DNA of 64,000 nucleotides, taken from NCBI RefSeq assembly GCF_014205795.1, contig NZ_JACHCN010000003.1, positions 221,198 through 285,197 of the forward strand. The letters run 5' to 3'. The stretch is from Rhodanobacter sp. MP7CTX1 (lineage in GTDB: Bacteria > Pseudomonadota > Gammaproteobacteria > Xanthomonadales > Rhodanobacteraceae). How positions within the stretch are numbered: position 1 is the first letter of the stretch; each line of letters begins with the position of its first letter. Shown in pieces: positions 28,293 through 39,823 of this stretch. Both the position numbers and the translations under genes were made by a program. Below the pieces are notes generated by a model. It ran no database searches. It was not told the origin of the DNA and worked only from the letters and a program-made list of their open reading frames with translations.

Positions 28293-29978
28293 TCAGCGAT
28301 TGCCCGAACGATTGCCACCACCACCGCTACCACCGCGGCCTGGCGGACGTCCGCCGGCGGGGCCACCGTGACCTTGTGGTCTGGCACCACCACCTCCGTG
28401 CGATCGATTGCCGCCCTGGCCCTGCGGGCGACCGGCACCTTGCGGACGATTGCCACCCTGGCCTTGCGGACGTGCACCACCCTGGGCGAATGGGCGCGCG
28501 TTGCCGTGTGCCTGGTTGCTGTAGGAAGTGTTGCCAGGCGGTGCATTGCCGTGCGCCTGGTTGCCATGCGCTTGATTGCCATGTGACTGATTACCGTGCG
28601 CCTGATTGCCTTGGCCTTGCGGACGACCACCATGTGCAGGTCGGCCACCGGGCGCGCGATTGCCGCCGCCGGTGCCACGTGATTCGCCGCCAAAGCCACT
28701 GTAGGGGCTGCCAGCACCGCGGCCTTCGCCACCAGTACGCGCACCAAACGGCTTGCCACCGGCACCTGCTGGGCGACGATTGCCCGGCGCTGCGGCGCCT
28801 GCGGCATTGCCACGCGGTGCACCGGTATGGCGACCACCGCCTTCGCGGGTTTCGCCGGCAAACCAGGTACGTACCGACGGCAGTTCCTGACCCGGCGCCA
28901 CGCGCCGACCCTTGCCGCCACCACGGTTGGGGCCGCCGGCACCGCGCTCGGGGCGCACGAGATTGCCGTTCACTTCCTTGCCATCGCGACGGGGCGGCTT
29001 GCGACCGCGCACCGGCTCTTCGCGGATGCGGTCGTAGGCGCGCAGTTCGCGGGCTTCGTCCTGACCACCGGTCCAGGCTTTGCTGCTGCCGCTTTCGGGG
29101 CGATATTCGGTGACGCTGCGATTGGCGCGGCGCTGATGCAGCACCGGGCTCAGCGTCAGCACCGGCTGCGGTACGCCGAGGCCGGTGGTCTGGCGCAGCT
29201 GCTTGACGGTTTCCGCGTCGAGTGGCTCGCAGTCGCCGCGACGCAGATTGCGCGGCAGTTCGATCTTGCCGTAGCGGATGCGCTTGAGGCGGCTGACCAG
29301 GAAACCCTGCGAATCCCACAGGCGGCGAACTTCGCGGTTGCGGCCTTCGCGGATCACGACGCGGAACCAGCTGTGGCTACCGCCGCGGCTGATCACAGCG
29401 ATTTCGTCGAAGCGTGCGGGACCGTCTTCCAGTTCCACGCCGGCCTTGAGCTTCTCGATGATCTCGTCGGGCACTTCGCCGTGCACGCGGCACAGGTATT
29501 CGCGCTCGAGACCGCTCTTCGGATGCATCAGCGCATTGGCCAGCTCACCATCGGTGGTCAGCAGCAGCAGGCCGGTGGTGTTGATGTCCAGCCGGCCCAC
29601 GGCGACCCAGCGCGCGCCCTTCAGGCGAGGCAGCTGTTCGAACACGGTGGGGCGACCTTCGGGGTCGTCGCGGGTGGTCAGCACGCCCTCGGGCTTGTGA
29701 TAAACCAGCACTTCGGTGTCGTCGCGGCTGTCGGTGGCGACGACGAACTGCTTGCCGTCGATCACGACCCGGTCGCCAGCGTGCACGCTGTTGCCGATTT
29801 CGGCCGGATTGCCGTTCAGTTCGACTTCGCCGGACTGGATGCGCACTTCAAGCATGCGGCGCGAACCGAGGCCGGCGTTCGCCAGCACCTTGTGCAGGCG
29901 CTCTTCCAGCGCGGGCGCGTCGGTCTCGGTGCGCGTTTCGCGCTTCAGGGATAAAACGGATTTTTGCGGCGCAGTCAT
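28293..29978 (-). CDS. rluB: 23S rRNA pseudouridine(2605) synthase with a long low-complexity tail
   Basis: A 561-residue RluB-type pseudouridine synthase that modifies helix 89-93 of 23S rRNA. An S4 RNA-binding domain covers residues 26-75 (ERLHKVLANAGLGSRRMLE), and the catalytic Asp lies in GRLDINTTGLLLL (about residue 128). The enzymatic part ends near residue 270. About 290 further residues are rich in Gly, Arg, Asn, Gln and His, including several GNQAH-type repeats, nearly doubling the usual length of about 290. The ATG overlaps the scpB stop as ATGA. The tail probably binds RNA nonspecifically. Confidence 0.92.
   Translation of the reverse strand: MTAPQKSVLSLKRETRTETDAPALEERLHKVLANAGLGSRRMLEVRIQSGEVELNGNPAEIGNSVHAGDRVVIDGKQFVVATDSRDDTEVLVYHKPEGVLTTRDDPEGRPTVFEQLPRLKGARWVAVGRLDINTTGLLLLTTDGELANALMHPKSGLEREYLCRVHGEVPDEIIEKLKAGVELEDGPARFDEIAVISRGGSHSWFRVVIREGRNREVRRLWDSQGFLVSRLKRIRYGKIELPRNLRRGDCEPLDAETVKQLRQTTGLGVPQPVLTLSPVLHQRRANRSVTEYRPESGSSKAWTGGQDEARELRAYDRIREEPVRGRKPPRRDGKEVNGNLVRPERGAGGPNRGGGKGRRVAPGQELPSVRTWFAGETREGGGRHTGAPRGNAAGAAAPGNRRPAGAGGKPFGARTGGEGRGAGSPYSGFGGESRGTGGGNRAPGGRPAHGGRPQGQGNQAHGNQSHGNQAHGNQAHGNAPPGNTSYSNQAHGNARPFAQGGARPQGQGGNRPQGAGRPQGQGGNRSHGGGGARPQGHGGPAGGRPPGRGGSGGGGNRSGNR
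28546..28620. repeat. 15-bp coding repeats in the rluB tail
   Basis: About five tandem degenerate 15-bp units encode GNQAHGNQSHGNQAHGNQAH in the RluB tail. They vary by silent and conservative changes. Confidence 0.65.
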
Positions 29979-30826
29979 GCGCGGTACTCCTCAGTATCTT
30001 GCTCGGCAGTGTCGGGTTCGACATCCGCGGCGGGGTTCGCTGCCTCGTCGGCAGTGGTAGTCGGGATCTCGGCGGATGAGCTCGTTTCGGGGCTGGATTC
30101 GTCGGTCTCGGATGAAGTGGCCGTCGCAGGGGCGTCGGCCGTAATCTGGGTGGTGTCGTCAGTAGCAATATCAATTTCGGCAGTATCCGCGTCGACAACA
30201 TCGACGTCGTCTGCCGGAGTTTCTTCGTCCGGATCGATCGGCAGATCGCGCGCAATGCGGACGGTCAGCGGTTCCTGCTCGAAGCGCAGCTGCGGATCTT
30301 CCATGTCGCGGATTTCCGACAGCGGCGGCAACTGATCCAGCGATTTCAGATTGAAGTAGTCGAGAAAGGCGCGAGTCGTGCCAAACAAGGCCGGCTTGCC
30401 GGGCACATCGCGGTAACCGACCACGCGGATCCATTCGCGCTCCTCCATCGTCTTGATGATGTTGGAGGACACCACCACGCCGCGGATCTGTTCGATTTCG
30501 GGGCGGGTGATCGGCTGGCGGTAGGCGATCAGCGCCAGCGTTTCCAGCAGCGCACGCGAATAGCGGCTGGGCTTTTCGGTCCACATCCGCGAGATCCACG
30601 GATGTACTTCCTGGCGTACCTGATAGCGGAAACCGGAGGCGACCTGCTTCAGTTCGACGCCGCGGCCTTCGCAATCTTCGGTCAGCGCTTCCAGCACCTT
30701 GGCGATCTGCTCCTGGCCGACGTCGTCGGCTTCGTTGAACAGGTCACCCAGCTGATGAATCGTCATCGGCTGGCTGGAGGCCAGCAAGGCGGCCTCGATA
30801 ATCGGTTTGAGTTGCTCGATCTGCAT
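29975..30826 (-). CDS. scpB: Segregation and condensation protein B
   Basis: A 283-residue ScpB, the winged-helix subunit that joins ScpA and SMC (or MksB) in chromosome condensation. The two winged-helix domains fill residues 1-180 (PIIEAALLASSQPMTIHQLG, then RPEIEQIRGVVVSSNIIKTM). The last 90 residues are an acidic, Thr-rich, repetitive tail (many DDTTQ, TSSE, TTADEA stretches) absent from typical ScpB. It follows scpA by 37 bp and overlaps rluB, the usual order in this order of bacteria. Confidence 0.92.
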   Translation of the reverse strand: MQIEQLKPIIEAALLASSQPMTIHQLGDLFNEADDVGQEQIAKVLEALTEDCEGRGVELKQVASGFRYQVRQEVHPWISRMWTEKPSRYSRALLETLALIAYRQPITRPEIEQIRGVVVSSNIIKTMEEREWIRVVGYRDVPGKPALFGTTRAFLDYFNLKSLDQLPPLSEIRDMEDPQLRFEQEPLTVRIARDLPIDPDEETPADDVDVVDADTAEIDIATDDTTQITADAPATATSSETDESSPETSSSAEIPTTTADEAANPAADVEPDTAEQDTEEYRA

Positions 30827-30863
30827 AAGCCTTAGGTCGGATGCCGATTCAATGGGTGCAGCT

Positions 30864-31790
30864 TCATTCGTTGGACGATTCGATCAGTGCCGGCTCGCCC
30901 GGTTGCGTGTCGTCATTTGGGTCAACCGATTCCTCGGGATGGCTTGCCTTTGCCTTCACGTAGATCGGTCCCAGCGGTGTTTCCTGGAGAATTTCCACCA
31001 GCATTTCCTTGCCCAGTTCCAGCATCGCCAGGAACGTCACCACGATGCCAAGGCGCCCCTCGGTGATGTCGAACAGGCTCTCGAAACGATGGAAGCTGTT
31101 GTCGTCGAGCCGGCTCAGCAATTCACCCATACGCTGGCGCACGCTGAGCGCCTCGCGCTTGATCGCGTGGTGCCCGAACAATTCGGCCCGATGCATCACA
31201 TCTTTCAGCGCCAGCAACAGTTCCTGCAGCTCCAGCGGCGGCGGCAACTTGATCACGTTGCGTTCGCCCACCTCGGCATGCACCACCACGGTGTCGCGTT
31301 CCAGCCGGGGCAGGGCCTCAATGTCTTCCGCCGCGCGCTTGAACCGCTCGTATTCCTGCAAACGCCGTACCAGTTCGGCGCGGGGGTCGTCCTCCAGGCC
31401 TTCCTCGGTCGGCGGCCGCGGCAGCAGCAACCGCGATTTGATCTCGGCCAGGATCGCGGCCATCAGCAGGTATTCGGCGGCCAGCTCAAGCCGCATCAAG
31501 TCCCGCATCAGCTCGATGTAAGTCATGTACTGCCGGGTGATCTCGGCGACCGGGATATCCAGGATGTCGAGGTTCTGGCGGCGTATCAGATACAGCAGCA
31601 GATCCAGCGGCCCCTCGAACGCCTCGAGAATGACCTCGAGCGCATCCGGCGGGATGTACAAATCCTGCGGCATTTGCAGCATCGGCTGGCCACGTACCAT
31701 GGCTAGCGGCATTTCCTGCTGTTGCGGTACCGACGCAAACGCGTCCTGCGTTACCGCGATCGGCTGAGACTCGATTGGCTCAGTGCTCAT
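30864..31790 (-). CDS. scpA: Segregation and condensation protein A
   Basis: A 308-residue kleisin that bridges the heads of the SMC dimer. The N-terminal segment FEGPLDLLLYLIRRQNLDIL (about residues 53-72) is the family signature, and the C-terminal winged helix begins near VTFLAMLELGKE. I set the start at the ATG 31790; a TTG one codon earlier is equally possible. No ribosome binding site is strong. It is the first gene of scpA-scpB-rluB-arsC. Confidence 0.92.
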   Translation of the reverse strand: MSTEPIESQPIAVTQDAFASVPQQQEMPLAMVRGQPMLQMPQDLYIPPDALEVILEAFEGPLDLLLYLIRRQNLDILDIPVAEITRQYMTYIELMRDLMRLELAAEYLLMAAILAEIKSRLLLPRPPTEEGLEDDPRAELVRRLQEYERFKRAAEDIEALPRLERDTVVVHAEVGERNVIKLPPPLELQELLLALKDVMHRAELFGHHAIKREALSVRQRMGELLSRLDDNSFHRFESLFDITEGRLGIVVTFLAMLELGKEMLVEILQETPLGPIYVKAKASHPEESVDPNDDTQPGEPALIESSNE

Positions 31791-32782
31791 CAATACATGT
31801 CGTTGGGCCGCCTTCAGCGGCTGGCAGTGCGTTCATCACAATCGGATTCATTCCACCGTCGGCCCGACCCGCGGAATGTCCGTGCTCGAAACGTAGCGGT
31901 GAGGCGGCGTTCCCAAGGTACAGCCCTGTCTTTCACATCTTCAACCGAGGCGCATCGGGCGCCATCGCCGAAACGGGCATGATGAAGCCACTCGTTGGTG
32001 GTTCGATCAGGCGGGCCGCGAGCGACCATGCCACGCCAGCTCCGGGTTGTCAGCCACGGCAAAGGCGCAAGTCAAAGGTGAAAGGCGACGCCTTTGACTG
32101 TTCATTGGGTCGGTTTGAGAGCATCGGGTGGACGCCATGGGGCTGTCGGGTTGACCGACAAACGTATTTCCTTGGAGCCACGCGTGGACGAAGAGTAGCG
32201 ACTGCGCGGCGACAAGTCTAGCAGTTGAGCCGCTGATCGTTGGATGTCCGTCCGAATGCGTCGCCACTAGGTGGCGATATGTGACCTAAAGTGTCTGTCC
32301 AGGGTACGACGACATCACGCATCGTGGTGGCGTGCATGGTCGTGGGGTGAGCCCACGTTGCGTCCAGCCGCAGCCAGTCAAATATTCCCTCGGCATGGGC
32401 AGGGTTGAATGGGTCAGGCGGATTTGCGGCAGCTTGCTGTGCACTGTGGTGGAAACGCATGCTTACGGGGAGGTGGCTGGTCCAGACCGGGTCGCGAGGG
32501 AACGAATCCGCCCGGGCAAGATGCTCCGTTCGCACACGGCGACATGATGAAATCCGAGCATTGGCGCCGCCATTCGAACGCTGGCATCGGTATTGCTTGG
32601 GGAGGGTAGGGCACGCATGGTTGCGATCGCGTTTGCGGCTATCTTGAAGCGTTCTGGCGACTTCACTAGAGCTCTGGATGACCAGGATTGATGAAGAGAG
32701 AAGTGCTGGTGCGTCGGTTAAGTGACGTGTCGGAATGACTCAGGATGATTGGGTTGGCGTCTTGCCAGTGGCGCAAGCGTAA
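31791..32782. other. One-kilobase region without a recognisable gene
   Basis: No frame here shows a known motif, ribosome binding site or good codon use. The clearest structure is a hairpin at 32070-32099 (AGTCAAAGG and CCTTTGACT around a 12-base loop). It should contain the scpA promoter. It may hold a degraded gene or an unrecognised small RNA. Confidence 0.4.
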
Positions 32783-33166
32783 ATGGACGGTACGACGATG
32801 ACGATCGAAAAAAACGGAATGGGCGGTGGGGAACCGGAGCAGCTGCGTCCGGCGCGCATGCAAATCGAAACGACGGTACTGATGAGCCGCCGCGGCGAGT
32901 CGCACCCGACCGAACTGGTCGATATCTCCGCCACCGGCGCGCTGTTGCGGCGCCCGCTGGGCTGGTCTGGCGAAGTCGGACAGAGTTGGGTGCTCGACAT
33001 GATTTTCGGACACAACCTGCATATTCATCTTGAGGCAGCGGTCGTGCGTATTTCCGACCATTACATCGGTTTTTCGTACAGCCGCATTCCGGAGGACAAG
33101 CAGGTCCCTCTGTGGAACCTGCTGGGCGGCTATGCCGACATCCTCGAGAACTGGAAAGACCGCTGA
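32783..33166 (+). CDS. PilZ-domain protein
   Basis: A 127-residue protein made of one PilZ domain. The second half of the c-di-GMP motif is present as DISATGALL (D/NxSxxG), but the usual RxxxR before the first strand is replaced by LRPARMQ, so binding of c-di-GMP is doubtful. Such single PilZ proteins often act in type IV pilus or polysaccharide control. The ATG at 32783 has no good Shine-Dalgarno; a second ATG at 32798 is an alternative. Confidence 0.75.
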   Translation: MDGTTMTIEKNGMGGGEPEQLRPARMQIETTVLMSRRGESHPTELVDISATGALLRRPLGWSGEVGQSWVLDMIFGHNLHIHLEAAVVRISDHYIGFSYSRIPEDKQVPLWNLLGGYADILENWKDR

Positions 33167-33245
33167 TTGCGGCGACCCATGCTGCCTGTGCCGCAGGTGG
33201 CATGATGATTCACACCGGATGGAATCAGAAAGATCCGGTCTGAAC

Positions 33246-33262
33246 CGTTGAGCGGCTCAACG
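33246..33262. terminator. Small hairpin between the PilZ gene and fadD
   Basis: A 7-bp stem (CGTTGAG and CTCAACG, loop CGG) between two converging genes, without a T-run. Weak terminator candidate. Confidence 0.35.
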
Positions 33263-33291
33263 CGAGCCGCCCGGACACCCAGGACCATCGC

Positions 33292-34974
33292 TCAAGCCGG
33301 TGTCTTTTTCTCGTCGCGCAACTCGCGACGCAGGATCTTGCCCACATTGCTCTTGGGCAACGCATCGCGAAACTCGATCAGCTTGGGCCGCTTGTAGCCA
33401 GTCAGATTCTCGCGGGTGAATTGCCTGAGCGCTTCTTCGGTCAGATTCGGATCCTTGCGCACCACGAACAGCTTCACCACCTCGCCGGAATGTTCGTCGG
33501 GAACGCCAATGGCCGCCACCTCGAGCACGCCAGGGTGCTGCATGACGATGTCCTCGACTTCATTGGGATACACGTTGAAACCGGACACCAGGATCATGTC
33601 TTTCTTGCGGTCGACGATATAGACCAGCCCCATCTCGTCGATACGACCGATATCGCCGGTGCGCAGCCAACCGTCACTGCTCAGCACCTTGCTGGTCTCA
33701 ACCGGCTGATTCCAGTAGCCCTTCATGACTTGAGGGCCGTGGATGCAAATCTCGCCGACTTCGCCGAGCGCCAGCTGCTTACCGTCATCGTCTTGAATAC
33801 TGATGTCCGTCGAAGGAATCGGCAGGCCGATCGAACCACTGAAGCGGGCACCGTCCACCAGCGGATTGATGGTGGCCACCGGCGAGCTTTCGGTCATGCC
33901 GTAGCCCTCGATAAGGACGCAACCGGTAACCTTTTGCCATTTGTCTGCGACCGCGCGCTGCACCGCCATCCCGCCACCAAAGCTCATGCGCAGGCGCGAG
34001 AAGTCCACCTTGTCGAAGCCCGGCGTGTGCAGCAGACCATTGAACAGGGTATTCACGCCGGTGATTGCGGTGAACTTGATGCTGGCCAGTTCCTTGACGA
34101 AGGCCGGCATGTCGCGTGGGTTGGTGATCAGGATGCTTCGCCCGCCGAAGCGCAGGAAGATGAGGCAGTTACAAGTCAGCGCAAAGATGTGATACAGCGG
34201 CAACGCGGTGATGATGATCTCTTCGCCAGGGTGGATCTTCGAAGCGAACCATGCTCCCGCCTGCAGCATGTTGGCGACCATGTTGCCGTGGGTCAGCATG
34301 GCGCCCTTCGCTACGCCGGTGGTGCCTCCGGTGTACTGCAAGAACGCGACGTCATCGTGAGTCAGTGCTACCGGCGTCAGCGGATGCGCCGCGCCGCGCG
34401 TCAGCGCATCGCTAAAGCGCACGGCCTGCGGCAGATGAAACGCAGGCACCATTTTTTTGACGTGCTTCAGCACGAAGTTGATCAGCACGCCCTTGGCACC
34501 CAACAGGTCGCCGATTCCGGTAGTGATGATGTGCTGCACGTGGGTTTCGGCAACGACCTGCTGCAGCGTCGCGGCAAAGTTGTCCAGCACCACGATCGCC
34601 TTGGCGCCGGAATCCTCCAGTTGATGCTTGAGTTCGCGCGCGGTGTACATCGGGTTGGTGTTGACGACCACCAGCCCGGCTCGCAGCGCGCCGAACAGCG
34701 CGATGGGATACTGCAACACGTTGGGCATCATGATCGCGATGCGGTCACCCTTGCCAAGCTTGAGCTCGCCAGTGAGATAGCCGGCAAACTGGCGACTCAA
34801 TGTATCGATCTGGCCATAATCGAGCGTCTTGCCGAAGTTGGTGAAGGCTGGGCGGTCACGAAAACGCGTAAAGGCCTCTTCCATGACGGCGGCCACTGAA
34901 GCGTATGTGTCGAGGTCGATCTGTGCGGGGACTCCCGTCGGATAGTTGGCCAGCCACGGACGTTCATTGCTCAT
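33292..34974 (-). CDS. fadD: Long-chain fatty acid-CoA ligase
   Basis: A 560-residue acyl-CoA synthetase that activates imported fatty acids for beta-oxidation at the inner membrane. The AMP-binding motif YTGGTTGVAKGA (about 215-226), the EGYGMTESSP motif and the fatty acyl signature near GWLRTGDIGRIDEMG are intact, with the catalytic Lys in the C-terminal KSNVGKILRREL. Length equals E. coli FadD. The start is MSNERPWL at 34974; the longer frame runs through a palindrome in the control region. Monocistronic here. Confidence 0.93.
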   Translation of the reverse strand: MSNERPWLANYPTGVPAQIDLDTYASVAAVMEEAFTRFRDRPAFTNFGKTLDYGQIDTLSRQFAGYLTGELKLGKGDRIAIMMPNVLQYPIALFGALRAGLVVVNTNPMYTARELKHQLEDSGAKAIVVLDNFAATLQQVVAETHVQHIITTGIGDLLGAKGVLINFVLKHVKKMVPAFHLPQAVRFSDALTRGAAHPLTPVALTHDDVAFLQYTGGTTGVAKGAMLTHGNMVANMLQAGAWFASKIHPGEEIIITALPLYHIFALTCNCLIFLRFGGRSILITNPRDMPAFVKELASIKFTAITGVNTLFNGLLHTPGFDKVDFSRLRMSFGGGMAVQRAVADKWQKVTGCVLIEGYGMTESSPVATINPLVDGARFSGSIGLPIPSTDISIQDDDGKQLALGEVGEICIHGPQVMKGYWNQPVETSKVLSSDGWLRTGDIGRIDEMGLVYIVDRKKDMILVSGFNVYPNEVEDIVMQHPGVLEVAAIGVPDEHSGEVVKLFVVRKDPNLTEEALRQFTRENLTGYKRPKLIEFRDALPKSNVGKILRRELRDEKKTPA

Positions 34975-35040
34975 GCTTGGGGGTCCCTGTTCTTGTCGAT
35001 GACTTCGGGTCGATGATGGCTTCAAAGTGAGTGCTCGATC

Positions 35041-35062
35041 ATGATCCACGCGCGTGGATCAT
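35041..35062. promoter_or_regulatory. 22-bp perfect palindrome upstream of fadD
   Basis: The two 11-base halves, ATGATCCACGC and its complement, meet without a spacer. It lies 67 bases before the fadD start, between fadD and the divergent lipoprotein gene. It may be an operator for a TetR- or GntR-type fatty acid regulator. Confidence 0.45.
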
Positions 35063-35121
35063 TGGAGCATACGCCTGCGTACAGCAGCAAGCCGCACTGC
35101 ATCGAGTATCGAGTATCGAAT

Positions 35122-35583
35122 ATGTTCCGTTTGAGAAAAGCCGCCCGCCTGTTGATTGTCCTCGCCTAGTGCGCCATAGCACTGCCGGGCTGTCGACGTA
35201 CGCCGGACGAGGTGCAGGTGCGTCAGGGGATTGCCTCAATCGCCATTGCTGCCGAAGCGAACGTAGCGAGCGACGTTGTCGCGCCACTCAGCGACGATTT
35301 CGTTGGCAACGATGTCGACGGCAACGCCGGCGAACTGGACCACCGCGCATTGGCCAATATGGTCAGGTTGATCGCGCTGCGTGGCGAGCATATCGGCGTG
35401 GCGATCGGGCCGATCGCGATCGAGCATCGTGGCGAACGGATGGTGGCGACGTTTACGGTCACGCTGAGCAGCGGCAGTCATCTGTTTCCCGACCAGCTTG
35501 GCGTCTATCAAATAGAGTCGGCGTGGCGCAATGAGGACGGCAAGTGGCGCTGCTACACGGCGAGCTGGAAGCATTCTGTCTAG
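35122..35583 (+). pseudogene. NTF2-like lipoprotein gene with an amber codon in its signal peptide
   Basis: From ATG 35122 the frame reads MFRLRKAARLLIVLA, then TAG at 35167-35169, then CAIALPGCRRTPDEV and a further 120 residues in the same frame. Without the TAG this is a normal lipoprotein: a hydrophobic signal peptide, a lipobox LPGC, then a compact domain resembling NTF2/SnoaL-like proteins (DHRALANMVRLI, ending WRCYTASWKH). A start at GTG 35212 would give 123 residues but no export signal. So the gene is broken by one base, read through, or mis-sequenced. A terminator follows immediately. Confidence 0.7.
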
Positions 35584-35591
35584 TCGACAAA

Positions 35592-35621
35592 AAAAACGCC
35601 CCGGAAATCCGAGGCGTTTTT
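35592..35621. terminator. Bidirectional terminator between the lipoprotein gene and acnA
   Basis: A stem with outer arms AAAAACGCC and GGCGTTTTT and an inner CGG/CCG, flanked by A- and T-runs on both sides. Confidence 0.85.
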
Positions 35622-35646
35622 GTTTTGCACATAGCGTGGCCGAGAC

Positions 35647-38397
<2,751 letters not shown>

Positions 38398-38684
38398 GGG
38401 AGTGCTCCTGGCTGAATCCTGCGGCTGGGATAACTGAACAATGGCGATGGCCAATGCGCGATGGGGTGTTCGCTGGCTCGGCAAAAGCGCAATTATCGCG
38501 CAAACGCCGGATGGCCGCGAACCGATCCGCCCATCCCGCTACCGATGCGCTGGTGGTGATGCAGACCGCCCGCGAATGACACGCGGGACGCCTGCATGGT
38601 GCGGCGGGTAAACTGCGCCAACGCTAGTGACCTCGCCGCACAGGATGAGCCCGATGACCACCGCACACAAACGCCTTTGATGAC

Positions 38685-39647
38685 ATGCAGCGTTCGATGA
38701 TTTCGATGACTCTCGCCGCTGTCTCGTTGCGCGATCTCGGGCTGGTGCAAGCCGTGCATCGCCATGGCAGTTTCAACAGTGCGGCGCGTGCCATGCACAT
38801 CAGCCCGTCCGGCCTGTCGCATCAGGTGCAGAAAGTGGAGCAGGCGCTGGGTGCGCCGTTGTTCGAACGCGGTGGTCGCCGCATCGTGCCGACCGCTGGT
38901 GGTCAGCAGTTGCTGCAGCAGATCGATGCCGTGCTCGCTGCCGCCGAGCATCTGCAGCAAGTCGCTCGTGCCGGCGCCGTGGCGTTTGGTGGCGAATTGC
39001 GACTTGGCGTGCCGGCATCGCTGGGACCGTATTTGTTGCCGCATCTGATCACGCCGTTTCCCCAGCATTTCCCAGGTGCGCGATTGGGTATTTCCGAAGG
39101 CAAACCACGCGGCCTGTTGCGTCGGTTGCACGAGGGCGAACTCGACGCGGTGCTGGCACCACCGGTGCCGGGTGTCAGTGGCATTGCCATGCGGCCATTG
39201 TTCTTCGAGCCGTGGGAACTGATGTTGCGTGCCGATCATCCGCTGGCGGGCCAGAGCAGCATTGCGCTGGATCAGCTTGACCCGGTCGAGGCGACGCTGA
39301 TGGCCGAGAGCCACGCGGAAGGTCTTGATTGCGACGGTAGCGAGCATGGCCATGTGCAGGATGTCAGCCTGGAGAGCCTTGCCGCGCTGGTCAGTCTTCG
39401 CGGCGGCTACTCGCTCGTGCCCGCGCTGGCGCACGAGCGGCTGGCCTCGATGCCGAACATCGTGCTGGCCAAGCTGAAGGGGCAGGCGACGGGCCGTGAA
39501 ATCGAGCTGTATTGGCGCGAAGCCTCACCCTGGCATACCGATTTGCAGGCATTCGCCGAGCTGCTGCGCAAGCTGGCGCGGCAACGGCCGGGGCTGCGGG
39601 TGACTGGCGAGAAGGCGATCTCCCCTAGGTCGGCAAGCAAGAAGTAG
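38685..39647 (+). CDS. OxyR-like LysR regulator lacking one redox cysteine
   Basis: A 320-residue LysR protein. The DNA-binding domain is at residues 14-75 (VHRHGSFNSAARAMHISPSGL). The effector domain ends with SLESLAALVSLRGGYSLVPALA, the segment that follows the redox cysteines in OxyR. In OxyR the peroxide-sensing pair lies just before it; here that stretch reads SHAEGLDCDGSEHG, so only one cysteine remains and the first is replaced by Ser/His. It may sense something else or work by single-thiol oxidation. It is divergent from acnA, whose iron-sulfur product is peroxide-sensitive. The start lacks a clear ribosome binding site. Confidence 0.7.
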   Translation: MQRSMISMTLAAVSLRDLGLVQAVHRHGSFNSAARAMHISPSGLSHQVQKVEQALGAPLFERGGRRIVPTAGGQQLLQQIDAVLAAAEHLQQVARAGAVAFGGELRLGVPASLGPYLLPHLITPFPQHFPGARLGISEGKPRGLLRRLHEGELDAVLAPPVPGVSGIAMRPLFFEPWELMLRADHPLAGQSSIALDQLDPVEATLMAESHAEGLDCDGSEHGHVQDVSLESLAALVSLRGGYSLVPALAHERLASMPNIVLAKLKGQATGREIELYWREASPWHTDLQAFAELLRKLARQRPGLRVTGEKAISPRSASKK

Positions 39648-39665
39648 CGTGAAGCCAACTGCTTT

Positions 39666-39767
39666 GCTCCTCCCCCTGCTTGTAGGCGGAGGTTGGGAGG
39701 GGGTGCTTTTGATCTTGGGCGAAGAGAGACCCCACCCCACCCCCCTGCAAGCAGGGGAGGGAGCAGG
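39666..39767. repeat. Dispersed C/G-rich dyad repeat, copy 2
   Basis: About 100 bp with outer arms CTCCTCCCCCTGCTTG-type and CAAGCAGGGGAGGGAGCAGG-type and an inner GGTTGGGAGGGGGTGCTTTT. It matches the elements at 5079 and 49095. Confidence 0.75.
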
Positions 39768-39770
39768 ACA

Positions 39771-39804
39771 AAGCAGAAGGCCGCCTTGCGGCGGCCTTCT
39801 GCTT
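39771..39804. terminator. Terminator of typA
   Basis: A 15-bp perfect stem (39771-39785 with 39790-39804), loop TTGC, just past the typA stop on the minus strand. Confidence 0.75.
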
Positions 39805-39823
39805 AATCACATGACTCTACAAA

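Noticed and set aside
31775-32221. Plus-strand frame of 148 codons in the scpA upstream gap
   Set aside because: No motif, no ribosome binding site, and it overlaps the scpA start.
31794-32780. Possible tRNA near GGTTCGATC at about 31998
   Set aside because: The flanking bases do not form a T-arm or acceptor stem. No tRNA or rRNA was seen in other gaps either.
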